From NCBI GenBank assembly GCA_963709525.1, contig CAVPXB010000025.1:37160-101159 (forward strand): a DNA stretch of 64,000 bases. Reading direction: 5' to 3'. The position numbers were made by a program, and so were the translations under genes. Source of the DNA: CAIWHR01 sp963709525 (GTDB lineage Bacteria; Pseudomonadota; Gammaproteobacteria; Burkholderiales; Casimicrobiaceae). Positions 8,621-17,371 of the stretch are shown one piece after another; within the stretch, counting starts at the first letter, position 1; every line of letters starts with the position of its first letter. The notes below the pieces were generated by a model, which was not told the origin of the DNA, did no database searches, and was given only the letters and a program-made list of their open reading frames with translations.

Positions 8621-10006
8621 ATGAACCTCTATGCGAATTTTGAACTGCTGATGGCGGTGGTCGTCACCATCGGCGCCGTCTATCTCCTGGTCAGGCAGTA
8701 TGAGACGCGAACCGTGCTGATCGGTGCCGGGCTCTTCCTTTGCATCATTGCCCTGAAGCCGCTGACGGCGCTGGATGCGTTCGTCAAGGCCATGACGACC
8801 GCCGGCCTCATCCAGAACATCTGTGCGGCGATGGGTTTTGCCTACGTGATGAAACTGACCCGATGCGACACGCACCTGGTCAAGCTGCTGCTGAAGCCAT
8901 TGAAGAACTTCGGGTTCATGCTGATTCCGGCGACGTTCGTGCTGACGTTCCTGATCAACATCGCCATCCCCTCCGCTGCCGGCTGCGCTGCCGCGGTGGG
9001 GGCGACGATGATCCCGATGCTGATGGCCGCCGGGGTGCGCCCGGCGATGGCAGCGGCTGCCGTCTTCGCCGGCACCTTCGGCTCGATCGTCAGCCCGGGC
9101 CTTTCGCATACCGCGCTGATCGCGGACATGACCGGCAAGACCATCCCGGAGGTCATCACCGTCGTCGGCGTCTACGGTTTCGCCGCCGGCGCGATCGTGC
9201 TGGTCGGCCTGCCGCTGATGGCGCTGGTCTTCGGCGACTACCGCAAGGGCGGTTTTGCAGTGGCCGGAGGCCCCCCCGTCGCCGGCGCCAGCCCGGTCGC
9301 CAGCCCCGTCGCCAGCCCCGTCGCGCCGTCCGTCAAGCCCGAGGACGAGGTGACCCGCATCAACGTGTTCTACGCGCTGGGGCCGATCGTGCCGCTGGCG
9401 ATCCTGATCGCCGCCTATCTGCTCACCACGTTCACCGACCTGCCGAAGACGTACAAGAACGTGCCGGCAGTGATGGAACTGCTCAAGATCGGCGTGGCGC
9501 AGGCGATGATCATCGGCGCCCTCTACGGGCTGGTGGTCACCTGGTCGTCGCCGTCCAAGATCACCAAGCAGTTCTTCACGGGCATGGGCGCCGGCTACGC
9601 CGATGTGATCGGCATCATCATCGCCGCCTCGGTGTTCGCCGCCGGGCTGGAAGCGGTAGGCGCGATCAAGTGGTTCATCGATCTGCTGACCGGTTCGCCG
9701 CACTATGCCCGCTGGGGGGCCACCGTCGGGCCGTTCCTCATGGCGCTGGTCACCGGTTCCGGCGACGCCGCCACCATGGCCTTCAACAAGTCGATCACGC
9801 CGCACGCCGCCACCTTCGGCTACGCGCAGGCGAACCTCGGAATGGCCGCCGCGCTGGCCGGCACGCTGGGTCGTTCGGCGTCGCCGCTTGCCGGCGCGGC
9901 GATCGTGTGCGCGGGCCTGGCGGGCGTCAATCCGGTGGAATTGGCGAAACGCACCTGGCCGGCCATGACCGTGGCGATGCTCATGGTCGCGTTGTTCATG
10001 CTGTAG
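8621..10006 (+). CDS. DcuC-family C4-dicarboxylate/organic acid carrier
   Basis: A 461-residue inner-membrane carrier with about 12 hydrophobic segments, matching the DcuC family (conserved IAIPSAAGCAAAVG and GTFGSIVSPGLSHTALIA, repeated in the second half as TGSGDAATMAFNKSITP). DcuC proteins exchange or export C4-dicarboxylates; related carriers sit beside amidohydrolases and may import amidated substrates. A Ser-Pro-Val-Ala repeat (9283-9345, 12-base DNA repeats) enlarges the central cytoplasmic loop. The ATG at 8621 is used because it starts the first membrane segment. The amidohydrolase gene follows after 12 bases, which implies joint function. Confidence 0.85.
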   Translation: MNLYANFELLMAVVVTIGAVYLLVRQYETRTVLIGAGLFLCIIALKPLTALDAFVKAMTTAGLIQNICAAMGFAYVMKLTRCDTHLVKLLLKPLKNFGFMLIPATFVLTFLINIAIPSAAGCAAAVGATMIPMLMAAGVRPAMAAAAVFAGTFGSIVSPGLSHTALIADMTGKTIPEVITVVGVYGFAAGAIVLVGLPLMALVFGDYRKGGFAVAGGPPVAGASPVASPVASPVAPSVKPEDEVTRINVFYALGPIVPLAILIAAYLLTTFTDLPKTYKNVPAVMELLKIGVAQAMIIGALYGLVVTWSSPSKITKQFFTGMGAGYADVIGIIIAASVFAAGLEAVGAIKWFIDLLTGSPHYARWGATVGPFLMALVTGSGDAATMAFNKSITPHAATFGYAQANLGMAAALAGTLGRSASPLAGAAIVCAGLAGVNPVELAKRTWPAMTVAMLMVALFML

Positions 10007-10018
10007 CGGAGATCCGCG

Positions 10019-11293
10019 ATGAATGCCCCGGATGCCGGGATCCTGAAGCAATGGCGTCGCGAGTTTCACGCTTTTCCCGAGATCGGCTGGTCGGAGTTCG
10101 TGACCACCGCCAGGCTGATCGAGCGGCTCGAGGGCATGGGCTTCACCGTGCTTTGCGGCAAAGCGGTCATCAAGCCCGAGTTCGTGCGCGGGCGCGTGGA
10201 TTCCATCGTCGAGCATGGCCTCGCCGCTGCAAGGGAACGCGGCGTTTCCGAGGCGTTGTTGAAACGGATGGAGGGCTTGACCGGCTGTGTGGCGATTTTC
10301 GATTCCGGCCGGCCAGGCCCCACCCTCGGATTGCGCTTCGATATCGATTGCGTCAACGTGAACGAAACCACCGCTGCCGACCATATCCCGCGCAAGGAAG
10401 GTTTCGCCTCGACCAATCCCGGCTACATGCACGCCTGCGGCCACGATGGGCACATCAGCATCGGGCTCGGGGTTGCCCAATGGCTGATGGCCAACCGCGA
10501 CCGCCTGAAAGGCCGGGTGAAGCTGCTCTTCCAGCCCGCCGAGGAAGGCGTGCGCGGTGCGCGGCCGATGGCCGAAAGCGGAATTCTCGACGATGTCGAC
10601 TACTTCGCCTGCGCGCACCTGAGTTTCATCGCGTCGAGCGGCACGGTGATCGCGGCGACGACCGGGTTCCTGTGCACGGTGAAAATCGACATCCGCTTCA
10701 AGGGCAAACCGGCGCACGCGGGCGCCGATCCGCAGCTTGGGCGCAACGCATTGGCCGCAGCGTGCCACGCCACGACCCAGATGCTCGGCATCGCCCGCCA
10801 TGGCGAAGGCATGACGCGGATCAACGTCGGCGTGCTGCGTGCCGGCGAGGGGCGCAACGTCATTCCGTCGACCGCCGAGATGCAGATCGAAGTGCGCGGC
10901 GAGACCGAAGCGATCAACACCTACATGGTCGACGAAGTGATGCGCATCGCCCAGGGCATCGCGACCGGGTTTGACGTGCAACTCGAAACCGAAATCGTGG
11001 GCGAGGCGGTGGATTTCACCTGCGATGCCGAGATGGTCGAGCATGTGATGGCGGTGGCGAACGAGAACCCGGCGATCAGTGAAACGGTGCGCACCAGGCC
11101 GCTCAACGGCAGCGAAGACGCGACGATTCTGGCGCGCTGCGTGCAGGCGCATGGCGGCAAGGCGGTCTATTTCGTCATCGGCGCCGATCGCACGGCCGGG
11201 CATCACCAGGCCGAGTTCGACTTCGACGAAAAGCAGCTTGTCGTCGGCGTCGAGCTCTTCGCAGGCCTGATCGAGCGCCTGGCTTCGTGTTGA
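10019..11293 (+). CDS. M20 amidohydrolase, AbgA-like (aminobenzoyl-glutamate utilization type)
   Basis: A 424-residue metal-dependent peptidase of the M20 family, predicted to cleave an acyl- or aryl-amino acid amide bond in the cytosol. Seen motifs: FHAFPEIGWSEF at the N-terminus, GLRFDIDCVNVNE (metal Asp), MHACGHDGH (metal His), FQPAEEGVRGA (catalytic and metal Glu), the lid-domain GKPAHAGADP, and a terminal His in GHHQAEFDFDE. The insert at residues 45-75 matches AbgA of E. coli better than IAA-amino acid hydrolases. A GGAG site precedes the ATG. Co-transcription with the DcuC carrier suggests uptake followed by hydrolysis. Confidence 0.88.
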   Translation: MNAPDAGILKQWRREFHAFPEIGWSEFVTTARLIERLEGMGFTVLCGKAVIKPEFVRGRVDSIVEHGLAAARERGVSEALLKRMEGLTGCVAIFDSGRPGPTLGLRFDIDCVNVNETTAADHIPRKEGFASTNPGYMHACGHDGHISIGLGVAQWLMANRDRLKGRVKLLFQPAEEGVRGARPMAESGILDDVDYFACAHLSFIASSGTVIAATTGFLCTVKIDIRFKGKPAHAGADPQLGRNALAAACHATTQMLGIARHGEGMTRINVGVLRAGEGRNVIPSTAEMQIEVRGETEAINTYMVDEVMRIAQGIATGFDVQLETEIVGEAVDFTCDAEMVEHVMAVANENPAISETVRTRPLNGSEDATILARCVQAHGGKAVYFVIGADRTAGHHQAEFDFDEKQLVVGVELFAGLIERLASC

Positions 11294-11314
11294 TCCGGCG
11301 TGAACAATATTGAG

Positions 11315-11341
11315 CCGTTCGCCCTGAGCTTGTCGAAGGGC
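11315..11341. repeat. Dispersed REP-like repeat unit
   Basis: The segment with core CCCTGAGCTTGTCGAAGGG, ending in the arm CCCT/AGGG, is a short semi-palindromic unit of a kind I associate with intergenic repeats in many Proteobacteria. It lies between the AbgA-like gene and the next hydrolase. It may mark a transcript boundary or stabilise the mRNA 3' end. Only one copy is seen in this window. Confidence 0.45.
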
Positions 11342-11490
11342 CCGCCGTGAGTCAATCGAAGGGGTTTCGACGTGCCCAGCCCGAACGGAACTCGATACAT
11401 CATCGTGCCGAATCCACAGGAAGTGTGTCGCCTCTGGAGTCGGATGTTCTACTGAAAGCGGAAGCCCTCCGCACGCGCAACGGACAGGTC

Positions 11491-12759
11491 ATGGGAAATC
11501 GCCAATTCGACGCGAGCTATGCCGAGCTCGCGGCATCGATGTTCGGCCACATCCGGCGGCTCAGCGACGACGGTCCGGGCGTCACCCGGCCGTCGTACAG
11601 CGATATTGAAACGAATACGCTGTCCTACCTGGAGAAGCAGGCCGCGGCCGAGGGGCTCGAAACGTCGTACGACCTCGCCGGCAATCTGTGGATGACGGTC
11701 GTCGGAAGCGAACCCGCGCTGCCGCGAGTCATCGCCGGCTCGCACGCGGATTCGGTGCCGCAGGGCGGCAACTTCGATGGCCTCGCGGGGGTCGTCGCCG
11801 GACTGGTCTGCGGCATTCGGATGCGCCGCGAAGGCATCGTCCCGAAGCGATCCTTCACCTCGCTCGCGCTGCGCGGCGAGGAGAGCGCGTGGTTTGGCAA
11901 GCCTTATCTGGGCTCGGCGGCGCTGCTTGGCCGCCTGACCGAACAGGACCTGGCGCTCAAGCATCGCGATACCGGTTATCCGCTCAATTTCTACATGCGG
12001 GAGGCGGGCGCAGATCCGCGACGACTGACCCGCGGGAAGCCCCTGATCGATCCGGGAGCCGTCGCCGCGTTTCTGGAACTGCACATCGAGCAGGGCCCGA
12101 TCCTCGACAACTCCGACCGTGCCGTGGGCGTGGTCACGGGCATCCGAGGCAATTTCCGCCATCGCAGGATTCGCTGCATCGGCACCACCGGCCACTCGGG
12201 CGCCGTTCCGAAAAGCATGCGGCAGGACGCCGTCTTCGCGGTGGCGGAGCTGTTGTCGCGCATCGAAGCAGCGTGGGAGCAATGGCTGCGGCGGGGTCAC
12301 GATCTGGTGGTGACGACGGGCGTGCTCCAGACCAACGCGGCGACGCATGCACCCTCGGTGATCCCCGGCGAAGTCACGTTCAGCCTGGAAGCGCGCAGCG
12401 AGTCGAAAGACACGCTGACGGGGTTTCGGGAAGAGGTCATTGCGCAATGCAGCGCGATCGGCGAAGGACGCGGAGTGCGCTTCGAGTTCGATGAGCCGGT
12501 CTTCTCCTCGCCCGCCATGATGGACGCCCGCATCGTTGACCTGCTGGTGGCCATTTGCGAGACGGAGCGACTGCGCCACATGCTCATCCCCAGCGGCGCC
12601 GGACACGATGCTGCAATGTTTGCGAACGCGGGCATCCCCTCTGCCATGATCTTCGTGCGCAACCAGCACGGCTCGCACAATCCGCAGGAGGACATGCGGA
12701 TCGAGGACCTCATGGCCGGGACAACGGTCCTGTACGAGGCAAGCTTTGCCCTCCAATGA
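11491..12759 (+). CDS. Zn-dependent M20 hydrolase (N-carbamoyl amino acid / ureido hydrolase)
   Basis: A 422-residue binuclear zinc amidohydrolase of the hydantoinase/carbamoylase group, which includes allantoate amidohydrolase, beta-ureidopropionase and L-carbamoylases. Motifs: GSHADSVPQGGNFDGLAGV (metal His and Asp), LRGEESAWFGKPYLGS (catalytic Glu), LELHIEQGPILD, TGHSGAVP, and SGAGHDAAMFA near the C-terminus with the last metal His in NQHGSHNPQE. I place the start at the ATG 11491, where similarity begins; the frame is open upstream to 11347 without a good ribosome site. It lies 20 bases before pyrE, hinting at ureide or pyrimidine-related substrates. Confidence 0.87.
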   Translation: MGNRQFDASYAELAASMFGHIRRLSDDGPGVTRPSYSDIETNTLSYLEKQAAAEGLETSYDLAGNLWMTVVGSEPALPRVIAGSHADSVPQGGNFDGLAGVVAGLVCGIRMRREGIVPKRSFTSLALRGEESAWFGKPYLGSAALLGRLTEQDLALKHRDTGYPLNFYMREAGADPRRLTRGKPLIDPGAVAAFLELHIEQGPILDNSDRAVGVVTGIRGNFRHRRIRCIGTTGHSGAVPKSMRQDAVFAVAELLSRIEAAWEQWLRRGHDLVVTTGVLQTNAATHAPSVIPGEVTFSLEARSESKDTLTGFREEVIAQCSAIGEGRGVRFEFDEPVFSSPAMMDARIVDLLVAICETERLRHMLIPSGAGHDAAMFANAGIPSAMIFVRNQHGSHNPQEDMRIEDLMAGTTVLYEASFALQ

Positions 12760-12778
12760 CGAGGCTCAAGGAGCGAGA

Positions 12779-13477
12779 GTGCAGACGTTCATCGAACCAC
12801 GGCTGATCTCCGAGATGACTGCCCGGATCCTGTTGAATACCGGCGCGGTGCTGTTCGACGCGGAGAAGCCGTTCATCTTCACCTCCGGCTGGGCGAGCCC
12901 GGTCTACGTCGATTGCCGGAGGGTGATCTCGTACCCGATACCGCGGCAGGTGCTGACCCGATTCGCGGCGGGAGAAATCGAGCGCCGGATCGGCCTGGAC
13001 AACATCGATTCGGTCGTCGGCGGCGAGGCGGCAGGCATACCCTTCGCTGCGTGGATCGCCGACGTGCTCGGATTGCCGATGCAGTTCGTGCGCAAGAAGG
13101 CAAAGGGCTTCGGCGGGAAGGCGCAGGTCGAGGGCGTGCTTACCGAAGGGATGCGCACTCTGCTGGTCGAAGACCTGACCACGGACGGGCGCAGCAAGCT
13201 GGATTTCTGCCAGGCACTGCGGCGCGCCGGCGCCGAAGTCGATCACATATTCGTGCTTTTCTATTACGACATCTTCGAGCAGAGCCGCCGGATCATCGCC
13301 GATCTGCGGGTCACGATGCACGCGCTCGCCACGTGGCGCGACGTGCTCGCCGTGGCGAAGACCAGCGGACACTTCGATTCGAGGACGCTCGGTGAAGTCG
13401 AGCGCTTTCTGGACAGCCCGGCGGAGTGGTCGGCGCGGCACGGCGGCCTGTCGGAATTCCCGGACTCGCAGCTGTAA
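12779..13477 (+). CDS. pyrE: Orotate phosphoribosyltransferase
   Basis: A 232-residue type I phosphoribosyltransferase. It joins orotate and PRPP to give OMP, the fifth step of UMP synthesis. The PRPP loop reads TLLVEDLTTDGRSK, with the two adjacent acidic residues typical of the family, and the N-terminal FTSGWASPVYVDCR is the orotate-side motif. The chosen start is GTG 12779, because AAGGAG stands five bases upstream; an earlier in-frame start (12746) would overlap the hydrolase gene. The C-terminal tail is longer than in E. coli PyrE. It is unusual to find it as the last gene of an amidohydrolase operon. Confidence 0.87.
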   Translation: MQTFIEPRLISEMTARILLNTGAVLFDAEKPFIFTSGWASPVYVDCRRVISYPIPRQVLTRFAAGEIERRIGLDNIDSVVGGEAAGIPFAAWIADVLGLPMQFVRKKAKGFGGKAQVEGVLTEGMRTLLVEDLTTDGRSKLDFCQALRRAGAEVDHIFVLFYYDIFEQSRRIIADLRVTMHALATWRDVLAVAKTSGHFDSRTLGEVERFLDSPAEWSARHGGLSEFPDSQL

Positions 13478-13535
13478 CGGGCCGAAGGGCCGCGCGGAGC
13501 GGACTCGCCCGGGGACGGTCCGCAGCGCGGTCGCG

Positions 13536-14963
13536 CTATCCGCGCGCGTCGCCCACGCGGACGATCCTCATCGTATTGGTGCCACCCGACTTGCCCATGG
13601 GTTCGCCGCTGGTGAGGACAATGAGGTCGCCGGCCTTCACCAGCCCCTTGTCGAGCATGAAATCCTCGGCGGCCTGCAGCACGGTTTCGCGATCGGTGCC
13701 GCCCTCGAAGTACAGCGGCTGCACGTTGCGATAGAGCGCCATCTTGCGCTGCGCGGCGATCTCCGGCGTGAGCGCGTAGATGGGACACCCGCAGTTGTAG
13801 CGCGACATCCAGAGCGCGGTCGACCCGGACTGGGTCAAGGACGTGATGGCTTTCACCTCCAGATGGTGCGCCGTGTACATCGTGCCCATCGCGATCGACT
13901 GGTCGATGCGCGCAAACCGGCAACCGACCAGATCGCGCTCGAGATGGACGGGGTTCGACCGCTCGGCCTCGCGGCAGATGTGCGCCATCGTTTCGACGGT
14001 CTCCACGGGATACTTGCCGGTGGCCGTTTCGGCCGACAGCATCACGGCATCGGTGCCGTCGAGCACTGCGTTGGCGACATCGGACACCTCGGCGCGCGTG
14101 GGCACCGGCGCGTGGATCATCGACTCCATCATCTGCGTCGCGGTGATCGTCAGCTTGTTGTGCTCGCGCGCGAGATGGATCATCCGCTTCTGCAGGCCGG
14201 GAACCGCCGCATTGCCGACTTCGACGGCGAGATCGCCCCGGGCGACCATGATGCCATCCGACGCGTCGATGATTTCCTCGAGCGCGGCGATGGCTTCGGC
14301 GCGCTCGATTTTCGCGATCAGCAAAGCGTGGCCGCCGCTGGCGCGCAACAGCTGGCGCGCCATGTACATGTCTTCCTTGTTCTTCGGAAACGACACCGCC
14401 AGATAGTCGGCGTCCATGGCCGTTGCCGTCTTGACGTCTTCCATGTCCTTGGCGGTCAACGCGGGCGCCGACAGGCCGCCCCCCTGACGATTGATGCCCT
14501 TGTTGTTCGACAGCACGCCGCCCACGATCACGCGCGTGTTGATCGCGGTTCCGGCCACCGACTCGACCTCGAGCTTGATGAGCCCGTCGTCGAGCAGCAG
14601 CACCACGCCGGGCTCGACATCGTCGACGAGTTCCTTGTAGTCGAGGCCTGCGCGCGTGGCATCGCCCAGCGCGCAGGCTGCGTCGAGGATGAACGTTTGT
14701 CCGGACTCGAGGACGACCTTGCCCTCGGCGAACTTGCCGACGCGGATCTTCGGCCCCTGCAGGTCGCACATGATGGCGACCTCGCGCCCCTGCGCGCGGG
14801 CGCAATCGCGGACCAGGCGCGCGCGCTCGACATGGTCGGCGGCCTGGCCATGCGAGAAATTGAGGCGGACGACGTCCACGCCCGCCGCGATCAGGCGCGA
14901 GACCATTTCCGGAGAGCTGGAGGCGGGGCCGAGGGTGGCAACGATCTTGGTGGCGCGAGGCAA
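13536..14963 (-). CDS. pyk: Pyruvate kinase
   Basis: A 475-residue glycolytic kinase that transfers phosphate from phosphoenolpyruvate to ADP. Motifs: ATKIVATLGPASSS at the N-terminus, LNFSHG, the catalytic-lysine region ALLIAKIERAEAI, MVARGDLAVEVG, and VMLSAETATGKYP. The C-terminal allosteric domain is present. Protein similarity begins exactly at a TTG codon (14963) with AAGGAG seven bases upstream, so I take TTG as the start. It follows pgk in the order gap-pgk-pyk. Confidence 0.95.
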   Translation of the reverse strand: MPRATKIVATLGPASSSPEMVSRLIAAGVDVVRLNFSHGQAADHVERARLVRDCARAQGREVAIMCDLQGPKIRVGKFAEGKVVLESGQTFILDAACALGDATRAGLDYKELVDDVEPGVVLLLDDGLIKLEVESVAGTAINTRVIVGGVLSNNKGINRQGGGLSAPALTAKDMEDVKTATAMDADYLAVSFPKNKEDMYMARQLLRASGGHALLIAKIERAEAIAALEEIIDASDGIMVARGDLAVEVGNAAVPGLQKRMIHLAREHNKLTITATQMMESMIHAPVPTRAEVSDVANAVLDGTDAVMLSAETATGKYPVETVETMAHICREAERSNPVHLERDLVGCRFARIDQSIAMGTMYTAHHLEVKAITSLTQSGSTALWMSRYNCGCPIYALTPEIAAQRKMALYRNVQPLYFEGGTDRETVLQAAEDFMLDKGLVKAGDLIVLTSGEPMGKSGGTNTMRIVRVGDARG

Positions 14964-15015
14964 GCGGCTGCTCCTTGGTGCGCCCGAAAGGCGCGAAGGG
15001 CGCAATGTTACGCCA

Positions 15016-15060
15016 AACGGCACACGGCCGCGAGAATCGCTCCCGCGGCCGTGTGCCGTT
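15016..15060 (-). repeat. Perfect 17-bp inverted repeat between pgk and pyk
   Basis: Arms 15016-15032 and 15044-15060 are exact reverse complements (arm begins AACGGCACACGGCCGCG) around an 11-base loop. A T-run is missing on the pgk-pyk transcript strand, so it is probably not a strong Rho-independent terminator. It may be an mRNA-stabilising or processing hairpin that sets relative pgk and pyk levels. Confidence 0.7.
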
Positions 15061-15087
15061 GCGAGGCTGTCGCGATGCTGCGCGCGG

Positions 15088-16272
15088 TCAGCCCTGGCCG
15101 CGCGATTCGAGCATGGCCACGGCCGGCAGCGTCTTGCCCTCGAGGAACTCGAGGAACGCGCCGCCCGCGGTGGAGATGTACCCGATCTTGTCGGCGATGT
15201 CGTATTTGTTGATCGCGGCGACCGTGTCGCCGCCGCCGGCAATCGTGAATGCCGGCGACGCGACGATGGCGTCGGCCAGCGCCTTGGTGCCGCCGGCGAA
15301 AGCATCGAATTCGAACACGCCGACAGGACCATTCCAGACGATGGTGCCGGCCTTGGCGACGATCATCTTCAACGCGGCCATCGACTGCGGCCCGACGTCG
15401 AGGATCATGTCGTCGGCTTCGACGTTCTCGACCGCCTTCAATGCGGGCGTTGCCGTCGCCGAGAACTCCTTGGCGCAGACGGCGTCGATCGGAACCGCCA
15501 CGCGGCCGGGGAAGGCGTCGAGGATCGCCTTGGCCTCGCCGACGAGGTCCGCCTCGGCCAGCGATTTGCCGATCTTGCCGTTCTCGGCCAGGATGAAGGT
15601 GTTGGCGATGCCGCCCCCGACCACCAGCACGTCGACCTTCTTCGCGAGCTCTTTCAATACCGTGAGCTTGGTCGACACCTTCGACCCGGCGACGATGGCG
15701 ACCAGGGGGCGCTTGGGATTGGCGAGCGCCTTGGTCAGCGCGTCGAGCTCGGCGGCCATCAGCGGGCCGGCGCAGGCGACCGGCGCATATTTGGCGATGC
15801 CGTGGGTCGTGCCCTCGGCCCGGTGCGCGGTGCCGAACGCGTCGTTGACGTAGACGTCGCAGAGCTTCGCCATCTTCTGCGCCAGCGCGTCGTCGTCCTT
15901 CTTCTCGCCCTTGTTGAAACGGCAGTTCTCGAGCAGGACGACGCTGCCCGGCTTGAGCGCGGCGAGCCAGTCGCCGCCGTCCACCCAGTCCTTGACCAGT
16001 GGCACGGGCCGGCCGAGGAGTTCGGACAGGCGCTTGGCCACCGGCGCCATCGAATCGGCGGCGGTCCACTCGCCTTCCTTGGGGCGCCCCAGGTGCGAGG
16101 TGACCATCACCGCAGCGCCGCGGGCGAGGGCATCCTTGATGCCGGGCACGGAGGCCCGGATCCGGGTGTCGTCGGTGATCGCGCCGTTGTCATCCTGCGG
16201 AACATTGAGGTCGGCGCGGATGAACACACGCTTGCCGGCGACGTCGAGTTCGGAGAGTCGTTTGAAGCTCAT
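15088..16272 (-). CDS. pgk: Phosphoglycerate kinase
   Basis: A 394-residue monomeric enzyme that makes ATP from 1,3-bisphosphoglycerate. The N-terminal RVFIRADLNVPQDDNG and TSHLGRPKEGE motifs bind 3-phosphoglycerate. AIVAGSKVSTKL lies in the hinge/nucleotide region and GGGDTVAAI at the C-terminal nucleotide site. Length is normal. The ATG start at 16272 precedes MSFKRLSELD; the open frame runs upstream only as a shadow of gap. Between gap and pgk lies a terminator hairpin, so pgk receives only read-through or its own promoter. Confidence 0.97.
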   Translation of the reverse strand: MSFKRLSELDVAGKRVFIRADLNVPQDDNGAITDDTRIRASVPGIKDALARGAAVMVTSHLGRPKEGEWTAADSMAPVAKRLSELLGRPVPLVKDWVDGGDWLAALKPGSVVLLENCRFNKGEKKDDDALAQKMAKLCDVYVNDAFGTAHRAEGTTHGIAKYAPVACAGPLMAAELDALTKALANPKRPLVAIVAGSKVSTKLTVLKELAKKVDVLVVGGGIANTFILAENGKIGKSLAEADLVGEAKAILDAFPGRVAVPIDAVCAKEFSATATPALKAVENVEADDMILDVGPQSMAALKMIVAKAGTIVWNGPVGVFEFDAFAGGTKALADAIVASPAFTIAGGGDTVAAINKYDIADKIGYISTAGGAFLEFLEGKTLPAVAMLESRGQG

Positions 16273-16303
16273 GGTTGTTCCCGGTTGAGTGCTTGGACGG
16301 ACG

Positions 16304-16330
16304 AAAAAAAGGGGTGCCGGCGGGCACCCC
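16304..16330 (-). terminator. Rho-independent terminator/attenuator between gap and pgk
   Basis: On the minus strand the stem GGGGTGCC/GGCACCCC (16330-16323 with 16318-16311) has a 4-base loop and is followed by seven T residues (16310-16304). This is a classic intrinsic terminator directly after gap and before pgk, which would give more gap than pgk transcript. Confidence 0.85.
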
Positions 16331-16343
16331 CTTCGATCAGCGG

Positions 16344-17342
16344 TTACCTGGCGATGACGCGGATCATCTCCAGTACCTTGCACGAGTAGCCCCACTCGTT
16401 GTCGTACCAGGCGACGATCTTGACGAAGGTGTTGTCGAGCGCGATACCGGCATCGGCGTCGAACACCGACGTGCAGCTTTCGCCGCGGAAGTCGGTGGCA
16501 ACCACTTTCTGCTCGGTGTAACCCAGCACACCCTTCATGGCGCCTTCGGACGCGGCCTTCATCGCGGCGCAGATCTCCTTGTACGTCGCTTCCTTCGACA
16601 GTTCGACGGTGAGGTCGACGACCGAGACGTCCGAGGTCGGCACGCGGAACGCCATGCCGGTCAATTTCTTGTTGAGTTCGGGGATGACCTTGCCCACGGC
16701 CTTCGCGGCGCCGGTCGACGAGGGGATGATGTTCTCGAGGATGCCGCGCCCGCCACGCCAGTCCTTGTTGGACGGGCCGTCGACGGTCTTCTGCGTCGCG
16801 GTGGCGGCGTGCACGGTGGTCATCAGGCCGCGCTTGATGCCCCAGGTGTCGTTCAGCACCTTGGCGACCGGGGCGAGGCAGTTGGTCGTGCAGGACGCGT
16901 TGGAGATGATCGCCTGGCCGGCGTAGGTCTTGTCGTTGACGCCGTAGACGAACATCGGCGTGTCGTCCTTCGACGGTGCGCTGAAGATGACTTTCTTGGC
17001 ACCTGCGGCCAGGTGCTTCTCGCCGGATTCCTTGGTCAGGAACAGGCCCGTGGCTTCGACGATGATGTCGGCGCCGACTTCGTTCCACTTGAGCTCGGCT
17101 GGATCCTTGACGGCGGAGACACGGATCTTCTTGCCGTTGACGATCAGCGTGTTGCCTTCGACGGCGACGGTGCCCTTGAAGCGGCCGTGCACCGAGTCGA
17201 AGCTCAGCATGTAGGCGAGGTAGTCGGGCTCCAACAGGTCGTTGATGCCGACGACCTCGATGTCCGGGAAATCGCGAATCGCAGCGCGCAGTACCAGGCG
17301 GCCGATGCGGCCAAAACCGTTGATGCCTACTTTGATCGTCAT
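16344..17342 (-). CDS. gap: Glyceraldehyde-3-phosphate dehydrogenase
   Basis: A 332-residue NAD-dependent dehydrogenase that oxidises and phosphorylates glyceraldehyde 3-phosphate. The N-terminal Rossmann motif is INGFGRIGRLVLR and the catalytic cysteine is Cys151 in SNASCTTNCLAP. The C-terminal YDNEWGYS closes the active site. It is the first gene of the gap-pgk-pyk set. The ATG at 17342 starts the conserved protein; the frame continues upstream to 17618 without similarity. Confidence 0.97.
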   Translation of the reverse strand: MTIKVGINGFGRIGRLVLRAAIRDFPDIEVVGINDLLEPDYLAYMLSFDSVHGRFKGTVAVEGNTLIVNGKKIRVSAVKDPAELKWNEVGADIIVEATGLFLTKESGEKHLAAGAKKVIFSAPSKDDTPMFVYGVNDKTYAGQAIISNASCTTNCLAPVAKVLNDTWGIKRGLMTTVHAATATQKTVDGPSNKDWRGGRGILENIIPSSTGAAKAVGKVIPELNKKLTGMAFRVPTSDVSVVDLTVELSKEATYKEICAAMKAASEGAMKGVLGYTEQKVVATDFRGESCTSVFDADAGIALDNTFVKIVAWYDNEWGYSCKVLEMIRVIAR

Positions 17343-17371
17343 GCTCTTCTCCGAGGGTTGCGAGGGGGTTG

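Noticed and set aside
8507..11206. 899-codon minus-strand open frame opposite the DcuC and AbgA-like genes
   Set aside because: Low-complexity His/Arg/Asp/Gly composition typical of an antisense shadow; both plus-strand genes are well conserved.
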